DNA of 64,000 nt from Serratia quinivorans (GCF_946227985.1 NZ_CAMKGL010000001.1:558001-622000); one strand, 5' to 3'; positions 7,600 to 17,791 are shown, counted from the first letter of the stretch. Notes: a model not told the origin generated them from the sequence alone. Translations and numbers: made by a program.

Positions 7600-9105
7600 T
7601 CAGGATGCGTCGTTCTGCTTCAGTGAAGGCAGTTTCGATACCAGACGCAGGGAGACGGTCAAGCCTTCCAATTGATAGTGCGGGCGCAGGAAGAACTTGG
7701 CGCTGTAGTAGCCTGGGTTGTCTTCGATCTCTTCCACCTGTACTTCCGCAGCGGCCAGCGGTTTGCGTGACTTGGTTTCCTGCGAGGAGTTGGCCGGGTC
7801 GCCATCCACGTAGTTCATGATCCAGTCGTTTAACCAGCGCTCCATATCATCGCGCTCGCGGAAGGAACCGATCTTGTCGCGGACGATGCACTTCAGGTAG
7901 TGCGCGAAGCGGCAGCAGGCGAACAGATAAGGCAGACGGGCGGAAAGCTGAGCATTGGCAGACGCATCGGCGTCGTAGTATTCGGCTGGCTTTTGCAGCG
8001 ACTGGGCACCGATAAAGGCGGCAAAGTCGGAGTTTTTCCGGTGCACCAACGGCATGAAGCCGTTCTTGGCCAACTCGGCCTCACGACGATCGCTGATGGC
8101 GATCTCGGTCGGGCACTTCATGTCCACGCCGCCGTCATCGCTCGGGAAGGTGTGGCACGGCAGGTTCTCCACCGCACCGCCTGACTCGACCCCACGGATC
8201 GCGGTACACCAGCCGAACTCTTTGAACGAGCGGTTGATGTTGGCGGCCATGGCGTAGGCAGCGTTGGTCCAGGTGTAGTTACCGTGGTTCGCGCCGTCGG
8301 TTTCTTCCTCGAAGTCGAACTCGTCAACCGGATTGGTACGGATGCCATACGGCAGGCGTGCCAGGAATCGCGGCATTACCAGGCCCAGATAGCGGGCATC
8401 TTCCGATTCACGCAGGCTGCGCCAGGCGGCGTATTCGGTATTTTGGAAGATCTTGGTCAAATCGCGTGGGTTGGACAGCTCCTGCCAGGATTCCATCTGC
8501 ATCACGCTCGGTGCGGTACCGGCGATGAAGGGGCAGTGGGAGGCGGCACTGATTTTCGCCATCTCGCCCAGCAACTCTACGTCCTGTGGGCTGTGGTCGA
8601 AGTAGTAATCGCCCACCAGGCAACCGAAGGGTTCGCCGCCGAACTGGCCGTACTCTTCCTCGTACACTTTCTTGAAGATGGGGCTCTGGTCCCAGCCCAC
8701 GCCTTTATGGCGCTTCAGCGTGCGGCCCAGCTCCTGCTTGGAAATGCTCATAAAGCGGATTTTCAGCATTTCGTCGGTTTCGGAGTTGTTGACCAGATAG
8801 TGCAGGCCATGCCAGGCACCTTCCAGCTTCTGGAATTCAGCGTGGTGGATAATCTGGTTAACCTGTTGCGACAGCTTTTCGTCGATTTCGGCGATCAGCG
8901 CCTGAATGGTGCGATAGGCGTCAGAGGAGACAGTCACGGTGTTTTCCAGCGCCTGTTGCGCCAGGGTTTTTACCGCATTTTCCACCGCTTCCTTGGCCTG
9001 ATCGGTCTTGGGGCGAAACTCTTTGTTCAGCAGCGCGCTGAATTCATCGCTGGAGAAAGCTTCGCTGGTCTGCAGCGTTTTTTGTTGCTGAGGCGAGTTG
9101 CTCAT
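7600..9105 (-). CDS. tssC: TssC (VipB), T6SS sheath large subunit
   Basis: A 501-residue EvpB/VipB-family protein of full length. Conserved stretches include HAEFQKLEGAWHGLHYLV, PFGCLVGDYYFDHSPQDVEL, ISAASHCPFIAGTAPS, RFLARLPYG and a C-terminal FFLRPHYQLEGLTVSLRLVS. With TssB it forms the contractile sheath around the Hcp tube in the cytoplasm. It starts three bases after the tssB stop and is doubtless co-expressed with it. About 56 bases later the tae4-tai4 pair begins. Confidence 0.97.
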   Translation of the reverse strand: MSNSPQQQKTLQTSEAFSSDEFSALLNKEFRPKTDQAKEAVENAVKTLAQQALENTVTVSSDAYRTIQALIAEIDEKLSQQVNQIIHHAEFQKLEGAWHGLHYLVNNSETDEMLKIRFMSISKQELGRTLKRHKGVGWDQSPIFKKVYEEEYGQFGGEPFGCLVGDYYFDHSPQDVELLGEMAKISAASHCPFIAGTAPSVMQMESWQELSNPRDLTKIFQNTEYAAWRSLRESEDARYLGLVMPRFLARLPYGIRTNPVDEFDFEEETDGANHGNYTWTNAAYAMAANINRSFKEFGWCTAIRGVESGGAVENLPCHTFPSDDGGVDMKCPTEIAISDRREAELAKNGFMPLVHRKNSDFAAFIGAQSLQKPAEYYDADASANAQLSARLPYLFACCRFAHYLKCIVRDKIGSFRERDDMERWLNDWIMNYVDGDPANSSQETKSRKPLAAAEVQVEEIEDNPGYYSAKFFLRPHYQLEGLTVSLRLVSKLPSLKQNDAS

Positions 9106-9108
9106 CGA

Positions 9109-9645
9109 TTAGTCCTCACGCTGATTGTTGTCGTCCGTGGCGGCCGGTTTCGGCGCATCGGTCAGGGATTGCAGTAAAGCCGGGTTTTGCAAGATTTTAG
9201 AGATCAGTTCTTCAGCGCCGTTTTTACCGTCCATATAAGACAACAGGTTGGAAAGCTGGGTGCGGGCGTCCAGCAGGTTATCCAGCGCGTCCACCTTGCG
9301 GGCAATTGCCGCAGGGGAGAAGTCTTCCATGCTTTCAAACGTCAGATCGATATTCAGCTTGCCTTCGCCGGTCAGGGTGTTGTCGACCTGATAGGCAACC
9401 CGTGGTTTCAACGATTTCATGCGCTCATCGAAGTTGTCGATGTCGATCTCCAGGAACTTGCGCTCATCAACGCTCGCCTGTGGATCAACCGATTTCCCCA
9501 CCAGGTCCGCCATCACGCCCATGACGAACGGCAACTGGATTTTGCGCTCTGCGCCATAAATTTCGACATCGTATTCAATCTGTACGCGCGGTGCGCGGTT
9601 GCGGGCGATAAATTTCTGCCCGCTACGGGATTTCGAGTTTGGCAT
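9109..9645 (-). CDS. tssB: TssB (VipA), T6SS sheath small subunit
   Basis: 178 residues. Family features are APRVQIEYDVEIYGAERKIQ near the N-terminus, LPFVMGVMADLVG, then FLEIDIDNFDERMKSLKPRV and LTFESMEDFSPAAIARKVDA. TssB and TssC interlock to make the sheath, which ClpV recycles after contraction (ClpV is not in the window). A gap of about 104 bases separates it from tssA upstream. Confidence 0.97.
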   Translation of the reverse strand: MPNSKSRSGQKFIARNRAPRVQIEYDVEIYGAERKIQLPFVMGVMADLVGKSVDPQASVDERKFLEIDIDNFDERMKSLKPRVAYQVDNTLTGEGKLNIDLTFESMEDFSPAAIARKVDALDNLLDARTQLSNLLSYMDGKNGAEELISKILQNPALLQSLTDAPKPAATDDNNQRED

Positions 9646-9749
9646 GATTTACTCCATCTAATGGCGATTGGGAACGCGCCTCTTCCGGCTTGGAGAGTCA
9701 GGTTCAAATGCGGTTATGAGTGTCGTTAAGAGAACAAAGGGATCGGCGG

Positions 9750-10775
9750 CTAGTTGTTCTCCTCGTTATCGGGGCGACCCAGAATGGTCTCCAGTTGGTT
9801 AAGACCATCGGGTGCCAAATCGCGGATTATTTGCATAAAGTCCAGTGCAATCAGCCGCTGTACCCGGTCGATCATCAGCGGTGCCGGATGGCTGGGCTCA
9901 TGAAGACGGAAATAGTGTTTTACCTTGTCCAGCATCAGTTGGGCGTCGTCGCGTGACTGAATTTGCGCACTGCGCCAGTTGAGCGTGGCGGCCGGGGCCG
10001 CTGCGGCAGCGCTCGTCGGTGGTACGGCGGCGTCATCTGGCTGTTCGGCTGACTCGCCGACCGGGGCGCTGTCCTGGCCGAACTGAGCGACCAGGGTGAA
10101 AATTTTTGTCAGGTTGTGCATTTCCGGCAGGGCGCTTTCGCCTAAATGGCGAGTGACCGTAGTACGGATGGCACCGAGGGTGTCGGCAATACGCATCACC
10201 AATTGCGCTTCCGGGCGCTCCGGCTGGGACAGTTCATCCTGCAGGCGCGCACGGCCGCCAGGAAAGGTAGGGCACTCGAGCTTACTGCCGTCGAGCAATG
10301 CCCCGGCGTCGCGCAGCGAGATTTCACCGGTTGCCCCTTTCAGCAACGGCGCAGCGCGCACGCTGGTGGTCAGCGCGGCCTTGTCGCCGAGATCGGCCAG
10401 CACGTTGATGCGAAACAGCGGGTCAGCCTCGCCGTCGAACTCCAGCAGCGGCAGCAGCGAATCCCAGTAGCGCTCCAGTGCCTGGTGGATCAGCATCAGA
10501 CCGTCGGCGTAGCCTTGCAATCCGCGCAGCTGCGTCCAGGCGCGGGTCAGGCACAGCATTACCCGTAAATCTTTGGTGCGTGTCAGCAGTGTGGTCGCGA
10601 GCCGCTCCACCTGCACCCAGTCCGGCGCTTCAGCCGGAATGATGGTGCTGCCGAACTGCTGCTCGCTTTTACCGGTCGCAGCCTGCTCCATCGCCAGAAA
10701 GTCGGTGTCATATTCCAGGTTTTCGCCGCAGGGCTTTTCTGCGTCAACCGGGGCTAACAGGGTGTCGATAGCCAT
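9750..10775 (-). CDS. tssA: TssA, T6SS assembly cap protein (ImpA N-terminal family)
   Basis: 341 residues, in the short TssA class. The N-terminal ImpA_N domain shows LLAPVDAEKPCGENLEYDTD, FLAMEQAA and the conserved ALERYWDSLLPLLEFDGEAD. An Ala/Pro-rich linker near residues 245-262 leads to a C-terminal helical segment (LMLDKVKHYFRLHEPSHPAP). TssA proteins prime baseplate and tail assembly and, depending on class, cap the growing sheath or stay at the base. It sits between tagF and tssB. Confidence 0.93.
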   Translation of the reverse strand: MAIDTLLAPVDAEKPCGENLEYDTDFLAMEQAATGKSEQQFGSTIIPAEAPDWVQVERLATTLLTRTKDLRVMLCLTRAWTQLRGLQGYADGLMLIHQALERYWDSLLPLLEFDGEADPLFRINVLADLGDKAALTTSVRAAPLLKGATGEISLRDAGALLDGSKLECPTFPGGRARLQDELSQPERPEAQLVMRIADTLGAIRTTVTRHLGESALPEMHNLTKIFTLVAQFGQDSAPVGESAEQPDDAAVPPTSAAAAAPAATLNWRSAQIQSRDDAQLMLDKVKHYFRLHEPSHPAPLMIDRVQRLIALDFMQIIRDLAPDGLNQLETILGRPDNEENN

Positions 10776-10798
10776 AAAATGTCCTTTAGCAGGCGAGG

Positions 10799-11527
10799 TT
10801 AATCAAACATCTGCGGATATTGGCCGCCACGGCCGGGGCGCGCCCAGCCATTGGGCTCAAACAGCAGAGAGAACAGTTGCACGGTCAGGTTGCCACTGTG
10901 CACATGGGTATAGAGCGGATGCCCATCGGCCTGATTGGTCCACCAGAAACTGGTGTATTGCGCCGGGTCGAAACAGTCGGCCGCCTGTTGCCAGCCCAGA
11001 CCGGGCACGTCCGGATGCTGGAAGCCGATAATCGACAGGATCTCGGAATCCGCCTCCGCCGGTGGGATCGGCAGCGCAGGAATTTCCAGCAGCGAACGGT
11101 CGAGCTGCTCGGTGGAAAAACCGTTGCGCACGCCATTGAGCAACCGGTGGCCGAGTTGGTTGTACCATTCCGCCGCCATGTTCAACTGCTGGGTTCGCCA
11201 GTCTTGCTGGCAGAACAGGCGCAGGGCGCAGATCGGGTAATGACGTCCCACCCGGTCACGCGCGGGCAGCAGGCAGCCCATCTGGACATACTGACTGCCA
11301 AGCGTGGCCGGAATGACGAAGTTCCACACAGGTGCATTGCTGAAAGGATTTCCGTTCAGGCCCGGTGCTGGTGGATTACGCTGCAGATTCACCAGGCCGT
11401 TATGAAACCAGTGGGCCCAATTGTTAACCACCATATCCGGCAGGCGACGCTGCAGGAAGTCACCGGCGGAAGGGATCTTGCCATACCAGCCAATGCTTGT
11501 GGTCGGGCTCAGGTCATTGCTCATCAT
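10799..11527 (-). CDS. tagF: TagF (ImpM/SciT-like) T6SS regulator
   Basis: 242 residues. The family signature is clear: GWYGKIPSAGDFLQRRLP at the N-terminus, NAPVWNFVIP, then GRHYPICALRLF and late PSFWW-like residues around YTSFWWTNQ. TagF represses T6SS post-translationally, acting through Fha or independently of it in Pseudomonas and Agrobacterium, and its presence here agrees with pppA and fha in the same locus. Two adjacent ATGs (11527 and 11524) are possible starts after an AAAGGAC site. It lies 15 bases after tssM. Confidence 0.92.
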   Translation of the reverse strand: MMSNDLSPTTSIGWYGKIPSAGDFLQRRLPDMVVNNWAHWFHNGLVNLQRNPPAPGLNGNPFSNAPVWNFVIPATLGSQYVQMGCLLPARDRVGRHYPICALRLFCQQDWRTQQLNMAAEWYNQLGHRLLNGVRNGFSTEQLDRSLLEIPALPIPPAEADSEILSIIGFQHPDVPGLGWQQAADCFDPAQYTSFWWTNQADGHPLYTHVHSGNLTVQLFSLLFEPNGWARPGRGGQYPQMFD

Positions 11528-11542
11528 CTTGTCCTTTCGGGG

Positions 11543-14500
11543 CTACGGGCAGGAGAATGCCGGTAACTGGAACGGATTGCGGATACTGTTGGGAGTAAAC
11601 TCCAGCGTTACGCGGTGGCCATCCAGGTTAAAGGTGGCCTGACGGCCGAGGCTGCTACCGCCAGCAGAAGTCTGCGCCATATCCACCAAACGGTTCAGCG
11701 CCCAGGGGCCACTGGTGACCAGGCTGGCCGTGGAGCCGTTGGCCAGCGCCAGCTGCAGGTGCACCTGATTGGTATTGCGGGTACCCGGCCAACTGATCAC
11801 CAGAGGCACCTGCGGCCCGTGGCTGTATTTGAACAGTTGCCCGTCGATATCCAGCGTCAGGTTGAGGATGTCGTTATCCATCCGTACCGGTCGAACGGTC
11901 ACGCGGTAAGACGGTGTCGCGGTGCCGTTGGCAAAGAAGGCGTCACGAATGCGTTGCGCCTGCTGAAATGAACGCAGGATGCCTTCGCCGCCGGGCAGCG
12001 TTTTGCCGTCTACGCCGGGAGTGAAACGCCAGTTGGCGCGGGTGGTGTCGACCTTGCCCTGCAAATTGTCACGGAAGAAGCTGTCCATCAGCCCGCCGTT
12101 GGGGGCAAACATGCGTGCCAAATCGTCTGGCGTCACTTCCTGACGCGCCCGGGCGACCAGAGGATAACGTCCGGCAATCGCCTGGCGGCAGAAGCTGCCG
12201 ACTTCGACGCTGATGCGTTTCTTGACGTTTTCCATCTCTTTGCGTTGCGTGTCGCTGCTGGCACCAATCGCCAGCGACAGCAACATCTGTTTGAAGGGGA
12301 CCGGTAAACGACCGGACTCGGCCTGCAAGCGCGGGATGATATCGCTGGGCGGTGCCGACATGCCGCTGTTGGCCGCGCCCTGAACCGCGGTCAGATAGCT
12401 GTACAACTCATCAACCTGTTTTAGCACGCTGTCGAACGGGATCGCCTTGTTGCCTTCCCCCTGACTTTGCGCCAACGCCAATAATGCGGCGAAATGCGCC
12501 ATCACCAGTTGTTCAGGCTGGGCAGAGACATCGCCGTCGGCGTTGGCCGGTCGATTGGTGAACAGGACTTCCAGTTGGTGGTTGGCACTCTGGCTCAGCC
12601 GGTCTTCCGTTTTATCCAGCAGCGAACGGGAGTCAGCGGTGCTTTTCTCGTCGCGCAGGGTGACATTCTTGCTGACGTTAATCAGCAGGTTACGCATCGG
12701 TGAAGGGGTGCCTGACAACAAGCGTGCGCTGCTGATGCGCTGGCTCAGGTTTCCGATATTGGCCAACTGAATATCACCCAGCAGTTCATCCCAGGCGCTG
12801 ATAAAGTCTTGCATGTACAGTTGGCGAATGGTTTTGATCAACTCGGCGTTTTTCTGAGCCGGGGTTTTGCTGTTCAGCACCCAAACATCTTCCTGACGCA
12901 GGGTATCGGACACCGGATCAATATTGTCGTTGAAGGTTTTCCAATAGCCCCGAGAGGTAAACAGGCCCGGTACCCCGTCGGTCACCGGCTTGCCACTTTT
13001 ACGCGAAAACGCCAGTTCGGTCTGCGGGCCGGCCAGGTCAACCAGGCTGACCGGTTTAATCTCGGTTTGCTTTAGCAGCAGGCGCTTCAGGCGGCCGTAC
13101 ACCCGCTGTGACAGGGGCGCACGGTTTAGCGCGGCCTGCGCCTGTTCCACCATAAGGTCATCTTTGGCGTAAGGCGAAGCCTGGATCTGCTCGTCGAGTA
13201 GTTGGCTCAGGTGCCATTCAATCTGCTGCAGCTGTTTCTGGGTGCTGCCCTGCGGCAGGTTGCGTTGCAGGTTGAGCATTACCCAGGCGTGCAGGAATTT
13301 GCCGTCGTACTGTTTCGGCAGATACAGCATCTGATAGGCCTTCAGCGCTTCATAGCTGAAATCGGCATCGCCGTGGTTGTCGTTGCGCAGCGTGGTGGCG
13401 ATCTGCTGTGCCACCTGCGGCAGCAGCAATTCCTTCAGCGCTTTCTGATACAGCGAGTCGCTGGCATCACTGACCTGATCGCCACGATACAGCCCCATGC
13501 GATAGGTGAACGGGGGATCTTCCAGCGAGAAGTTCTGACTGTCCGGCAAATGCAGCACGCTGTTGAGGAACGGCAGCAGCGTAAGCATATCGCCGTTGCC
13601 CAACTGCGTCAGACCCAGCCCCTGCCGTTCTACGCCGGGCACCTTGGTGGCCACTTCAGCCAGATAAGCCTTGTTGTTGCTGTAGCTGGTGAACCAGAAA
13701 ATCGCCAGGATCGCCAGGCAGGCCGCCAGCAGGATATAGCCCGCCCAATGCACCGCGCGGTTACGGTATTCCCACCAGCGGTTGCTGCCCGCCAACCCGG
13801 ACTCCTGGAAAATCACCGATTCCAGCGTGTCTTTCAGAAAGAAGCTTTGGCCTTTGCCAGCCGGAATTGGCGCGGCCGGGTCCACATGGTTCCAGGCCGG
13901 GTTGGCGTGCGGTTGGCTGCTCGCCGTCGGCAATTGCAGATAACGGTTCAGTTCGCCCATCACCCGATCGAACGGCAGACCTTCCTGGGTACCGCTGGTG
14001 AAGTAAATACCGCGCGGGGTAAAGCGGGTTTCAAAACTGGAGGTGGCAAACACCTGTTCCAGATACTGGCCCAGCAACGGGCGCAGGGCCGCGAATTCCT
14101 GCGGGAACAGGTAGCTTTCAGCGCGCTGGCAGCCATCATGTTCAACCAGCAAGGTCTCGGGCAGCGCGGCATCCAGCCGCTGCTGCAGCAAACCATACTG
14201 TTGTTCGAAGGTGGCATTCAGATTGAAATCTGGCTGACGTGATGCCTCATAGGGGAAGGTGAACCCCCAGATTTGTTCGCGCTGCGCTTTATCAAAGCCG
14301 CTGAAATAGGCCATAAAGCCATTAAGCAGGTCGGTCTTGGTCACCAACACATAAACCGGGAAATGGATCCCCAACTGTTCATGCAGCTCAATCAGACGTT
14401 TACGCAGCGAGCTGGCCTGCGCGGCGCGGGCATCGGCACTTTCGCTCAAAAGATCGGCAATGCTGATGGTCACCATCACGCCGTTGATCGGCTGACGGGT

Positions 14501-15181
14501 ACGGTATTTTTTCAGCAGGCCGACGAAGCTTTTCCATTCGTCGGCGTCTTCCTCACGCTGGCTTTCCTGCGTGGTATAACGACCGGCGGTATCAAGCAGT
14601 ACGGCGTCATTGGTGAACCACCAATCACAGTTACGGGTACCACCCACACCGCGCAGGGCAGACTTGCCGAAGCGATCCGCCAGCGGAAAATGCAGGCCGG
14701 AGTTGACCAGCGCGGTGGTTTTACCGGCACCCGGCGCACCGATGATCACATACCACGGCAGCTGGTAGAGATATTGGCTGCTGAAGCGGGTCATCCAGCG
14801 GTGTTTGCTGTCCCCCTGGCCCGGTGCAAAGCGGGCTTTCTTCAACAATTGCGCCGCTTCATCAAAGCGCTGGGCCAGCTGTTCATCCTGTTTGGCCACC
14901 GGCTTGCCGTTTTCAGCCGGAACGTCTTCGGCGGCACGCAGGTTACTCAGCAGACGGCGGTTGAACCAGGCACTGTAGATACGTGGAATAATGCGGCACA
15001 GGAACCAGATCAGATAGATAGCGCCGATGGTTAACTGACGGTTGAGTTCTGGCTCCAGCGGCCGATAATCGCCGATAGCCACCAACGGGCCGATCATCCA
15101 GATGATGAACGCCAGCGCGGTAATGCCGGCAAAGCCCCATAACAGGCGGCTGGTGATGATGGAGAATAACGTACTGAGCAT
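11543..15181 (-). CDS. tssM: TssM (IcmF), inner-membrane T6SS complex protein
   Basis: 1212 residues, the expected size. Two transmembrane helices lie near residues 13-36 and 50-72, followed by a cytoplasmic NTPase-like domain with Walker A GAPGAGKTT (about 148-156) and Walker B VLLDTAG (about 194-200). A third membrane segment (YILLAACLAILAIFWFTSY, about 480) precedes a large periplasmic part. TssM bridges inner and outer membranes, binding TssL in the inner membrane and the TssJ lipoprotein from the periplasm. The tssL stop overlaps its ATG by one base. The intact Walker A suggests nucleotide binding is retained, which varies in this family. Confidence 0.97.
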   Translation of the reverse strand: MLSTLFSIITSRLLWGFAGITALAFIIWMIGPLVAIGDYRPLEPELNRQLTIGAIYLIWFLCRIIPRIYSAWFNRRLLSNLRAAEDVPAENGKPVAKQDEQLAQRFDEAAQLLKKARFAPGQGDSKHRWMTRFSSQYLYQLPWYVIIGAPGAGKTTALVNSGLHFPLADRFGKSALRGVGGTRNCDWWFTNDAVLLDTAGRYTTQESQREEDADEWKSFVGLLKKYRTRQPINGVMVTISIADLLSESADARAAQASSLRKRLIELHEQLGIHFPVYVLVTKTDLLNGFMAYFSGFDKAQREQIWGFTFPYEASRQPDFNLNATFEQQYGLLQQRLDAALPETLLVEHDGCQRAESYLFPQEFAALRPLLGQYLEQVFATSSFETRFTPRGIYFTSGTQEGLPFDRVMGELNRYLQLPTASSQPHANPAWNHVDPAAPIPAGKGQSFFLKDTLESVIFQESGLAGSNRWWEYRNRAVHWAGYILLAACLAILAIFWFTSYSNNKAYLAEVATKVPGVERQGLGLTQLGNGDMLTLLPFLNSVLHLPDSQNFSLEDPPFTYRMGLYRGDQVSDASDSLYQKALKELLLPQVAQQIATTLRNDNHGDADFSYEALKAYQMLYLPKQYDGKFLHAWVMLNLQRNLPQGSTQKQLQQIEWHLSQLLDEQIQASPYAKDDLMVEQAQAALNRAPLSQRVYGRLKRLLLKQTEIKPVSLVDLAGPQTELAFSRKSGKPVTDGVPGLFTSRGYWKTFNDNIDPVSDTLRQEDVWVLNSKTPAQKNAELIKTIRQLYMQDFISAWDELLGDIQLANIGNLSQRISSARLLSGTPSPMRNLLINVSKNVTLRDEKSTADSRSLLDKTEDRLSQSANHQLEVLFTNRPANADGDVSAQPEQLVMAHFAALLALAQSQGEGNKAIPFDSVLKQVDELYSYLTAVQGAANSGMSAPPSDIIPRLQAESGRLPVPFKQMLLSLAIGASSDTQRKEMENVKKRISVEVGSFCRQAIAGRYPLVARARQEVTPDDLARMFAPNGGLMDSFFRDNLQGKVDTTRANWRFTPGVDGKTLPGGEGILRSFQQAQRIRDAFFANGTATPSYRVTVRPVRMDNDILNLTLDIDGQLFKYSHGPQVPLVISWPGTRNTNQVHLQLALANGSTASLVTSGPWALNRLVDMAQTSAGGSSLGRQATFNLDGHRVTLEFTPNSIRNPFQLPAFSCP

Positions 15182-16401
15182 TACTTTCCGTTTCCTTGCG
15201 GCAAGCCGTTGATTTCCGCCTGGGTATTTTCTGGCGCAACCAACAGCGTAATTTCTACCCGGCGATTCAGCGCGCGGTTCACTTTGCTATTGTTCGGTGC
15301 GACCGGGTTACTTTCACCGCGGCCTTCCGCCTTCACCCGTTGCGGGTTGTCGAGGTGTTTCTGCAGTTGGGCGCTGACCGCGTCGGCGCGTGCCAGTGAC
15401 AACTCCCAGTTGGAAGCAAAGCGCGCGCTGCGGATCGGCAGATTATCGCTGTAGCCGGTGACCAGGATCTTGCCGCTAACGCCGTTCATTGCTGCGGCAA
15501 TACGGTCAATCACCGGGATATAGTTGCCGCGCACCGTCGTCGCGGCGGAGTCGAACAGGCCATCCCCTTTCAGGATCACCACGCTCTGCTGCGCTTCGTC
15601 ACGCACCACCACCAGCCCTTCGGCAATTTCTTTCCGCAGGAAACTTTTCAGGCTCAGCGTCGGCGGTGCTGCCGGTGCCGGATTGCTGATGGCAACCTGT
15701 GGCAGGTTGGTTTGATAAATGGCTGCCAGCACCGGACTGGTGCTGTCGCCCAGCCGCCAGTTGAGGGCGATAAACAGCAATGACGCCAGAAAACCGGTCA
15801 GTGCCACGCAGGCCCACAATGGCACCAGGGGACGCCACAATTTTTGCTGTACCGGCAGATCCAGTGCGTTGGGGGACAGGGGCGGGGCGTAACCACCGCG
15901 TACCGAGCGGATCAATTGCAGCAGGCGTTGCTTCATGGTTTCCAACTGCGAGCGGCCATTCTCCATGACTCTATAGCGGCCTTCGAACCCCAGCAGCAGG
16001 CAGAAGTTAATCAGTTCCAACAGTTGGATGTGTTCACGCGGGCTTTGCGACAGCTTGGCCAGCAGTTGGAAGAATTTCTCTCCGCCCCAGGTTTCGTTAT
16101 GGAAAGTGACCAACAGCCCGCTGCCGGACCAGACGCTGCTGCTGCCCCAGGGTGTGAGCGCGGCGGCTTCGTCCAGCGCGGTACACAGGCAATAACGTGC
16201 GCCGATAATCACTTCATACGGCAGATTGGCGCGCTGGCCCTGGAGTTCGAAATGGCGAACTTTATCGATCAGTTGCTGGCGCAACTGCGTCGGATTGGCG
16301 TGGGTGGCAGATTGGCGGATTTGCGAAATGGCGTTCAGCAAAGGGTTCGCGGCTTCTACCAACGGGTTGCCGGCCGGCGTCATGTTATTTTCCTGAGTCA
16401 T
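15181..16401 (-). CDS. tssL: TssL (DotU) with C-terminal OmpA-like peptidoglycan-binding domain
   Basis: 406 residues in two parts. The DotU cytoplasmic domain (about 1-180, with EVIIGARYCLCTALDEAA and SGLLVTFHNETWGGEKFF) leads to one membrane helix (about 196-220). The periplasmic domain is OmpA-like (LVTGYSDNLPIRSARFASNW, RVKAEGRGESNPVAPNN, NRALNRRVEITLL). This fused form anchors the T6SS membrane complex to peptidoglycan directly. The gene starts three bases after the tssK stop and overlaps tssM by one base. Confidence 0.96.
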   Translation of the reverse strand: MTQENNMTPAGNPLVEAANPLLNAISQIRQSATHANPTQLRQQLIDKVRHFELQGQRANLPYEVIIGARYCLCTALDEAAALTPWGSSSVWSGSGLLVTFHNETWGGEKFFQLLAKLSQSPREHIQLLELINFCLLLGFEGRYRVMENGRSQLETMKQRLLQLIRSVRGGYAPPLSPNALDLPVQQKLWRPLVPLWACVALTGFLASLLFIALNWRLGDSTSPVLAAIYQTNLPQVAISNPAPAAPPTLSLKSFLRKEIAEGLVVVRDEAQQSVVILKGDGLFDSAATTVRGNYIPVIDRIAAAMNGVSGKILVTGYSDNLPIRSARFASNWELSLARADAVSAQLQKHLDNPQRVKAEGRGESNPVAPNNSKVNRALNRRVEITLLVAPENTQAEINGLPQGNGK

Positions 16402-16404
16402 AGG

Positions 16405-17751
16405 TTACCGGTCCGTATGGCTGCGAATCGCCCAGAATTCCATATCCAGACCCGGGAAGTCACCGGCCAGGTGCAGAGCGAAGGCGCTGGATTTTTCCAT
16501 CTGCTTCCACAGGTCGCCGCCTTTTTCCAATTCGAAATAGGTATAACCCGCGTGATAGGGGATCTGGCGTGGTGCCGCCGGCATGGTGCGCAGCCCGATG
16601 CCTGGTAGTTGCAACTGCACCAGATCGCGAATACGCGTTACCGGGGCAATCTTCATTTGCGCCGGGAAGTGAGTCAGCAGCACTTCGGCGGCGACATCGG
16701 CACGTACCGCAAGCACGAAGCCGAAATCGCGCATCATTTTGGTGTCTTGTACGGTGGCAATGTTCAGACCATGCGAGCGTTCGACCAGCGTCAGTTGGAT
16801 GGCGTTGTCTTCCAGCACCACCGACAGCCCCTGGCGCAGCAACAGCATCAACTTGCCGAAACACAGCGCCAGATTGTCATGGTCATACACCGGCAGCCGG
16901 GCTTCCGGTGTGCGCTGCGCCGAGAAACTGGCTAGCTCGGTGGCGAACTGTAGCCAGTCGGCGAACAGGCGTTCCGGGTGCAGGTGATCGAGATGGTAAG
17001 CGTGGCTCACCTGGCCGAGATGGCGGTTAATCAGCTGCAGCAGCATGAAATCGACCATCTCGGAACTGCCGCCGCGCCCCGGTTGCAGCAGGCGCTGACT
17101 CATCTGCTGGCTGCGCTGTTGCAGCAGGCCTTGCAGATCGTTGATAAAGGTTTTCAGCACCGGGCTTCCCTGACAGTTCAGCATCGGCGGAATTTGCACC
17201 TGATCGAGACGCAGGCTGGCGTCACCGCGTTTTTCCAGCACCCGGGTAACGCCGAGGGCGGTCCATTCGGCATTGAGTTCGCTTTCCAGCATCAGACGCA
17301 GACGCAACTGACCAAACTGCAATGCCGCGCTGCCGACCGAAACGGCGTTCAGATCGTCGACTTCTTTTTCATAGGCCATATAGCGCGCAAGCGCGTCCGG
17401 CGCTTCCTGAAAAATCACGTCTTCACGGCCCGCGCGGTAGGTTGGCAATGCCAGAACCACGTTTTCGCCGGTCTTGTTTTCGGCAATGGCCAGCGGGGCG
17501 GGTGCCTGTTGGGCACCGGAGAAACGAAACGGGGTACCGTCCGGCATGATGCCGCTGGCGGCGTTAAGTGCAATTTTGCCCTGACGCCGCAGGGTTTGAT
17601 CCAAATCCAGATGGAGGAAGCCCCAGAAACAGCCTTGGTGAGCCTGGCCCCAATTACGCATGTAGCTTTCGAGATAGTTTTCCGCCTGCTGGAAATGATG
17701 GGGGCGTAAAAACATCCCTTCAGTCCAGACGACCTTATGAGCATCTTTCAT
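16405..17751 (-). CDS. tssK: TssK, T6SS baseplate-membrane connector
   Basis: 448 residues from an ATG at 17751. A GTG two codons earlier is possible but less well placed against AGGTG. The signature VVWTEGMFLRPHHFQQ opens the protein, followed by FWGFLHLDLDQTLR, NRHLGQVSHAYHLDHLHPE and a C-terminal LPGIGLRTMPAAPRQIPYHA. TssK trimers link the TssFGE wedges to the TssJLM complex, and the C-terminal part contacts the membrane complex. Confidence 0.96.
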   Translation of the reverse strand: MKDAHKVVWTEGMFLRPHHFQQAENYLESYMRNWGQAHQGCFWGFLHLDLDQTLRRQGKIALNAASGIMPDGTPFRFSGAQQAPAPLAIAENKTGENVVLALPTYRAGREDVIFQEAPDALARYMAYEKEVDDLNAVSVGSAALQFGQLRLRLMLESELNAEWTALGVTRVLEKRGDASLRLDQVQIPPMLNCQGSPVLKTFINDLQGLLQQRSQQMSQRLLQPGRGGSSEMVDFMLLQLINRHLGQVSHAYHLDHLHPERLFADWLQFATELASFSAQRTPEARLPVYDHDNLALCFGKLMLLLRQGLSVVLEDNAIQLTLVERSHGLNIATVQDTKMMRDFGFVLAVRADVAAEVLLTHFPAQMKIAPVTRIRDLVQLQLPGIGLRTMPAAPRQIPYHAGYTYFELEKGGDLWKQMEKSSAFALHLAGDFPGLDMEFWAIRSHTDR

Positions 17752-17791
17752 GGTCACACCTATAGTTACTTCGCTTGGGCATTGCGGCGGG

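Noticed and set aside
8284-9177. A 297-residue plus-strand open frame
   Set aside because: Antisense to tssC and the tssB end; hydrophobic composition follows from the opposite strand's codons.
13202-14242. A 346-residue plus-strand open frame
   Set aside because: It lies wholly antisense to tssM, is Gln/Arg/His rich in the manner of GC-rich shadow frames, and has no recognisable domain.
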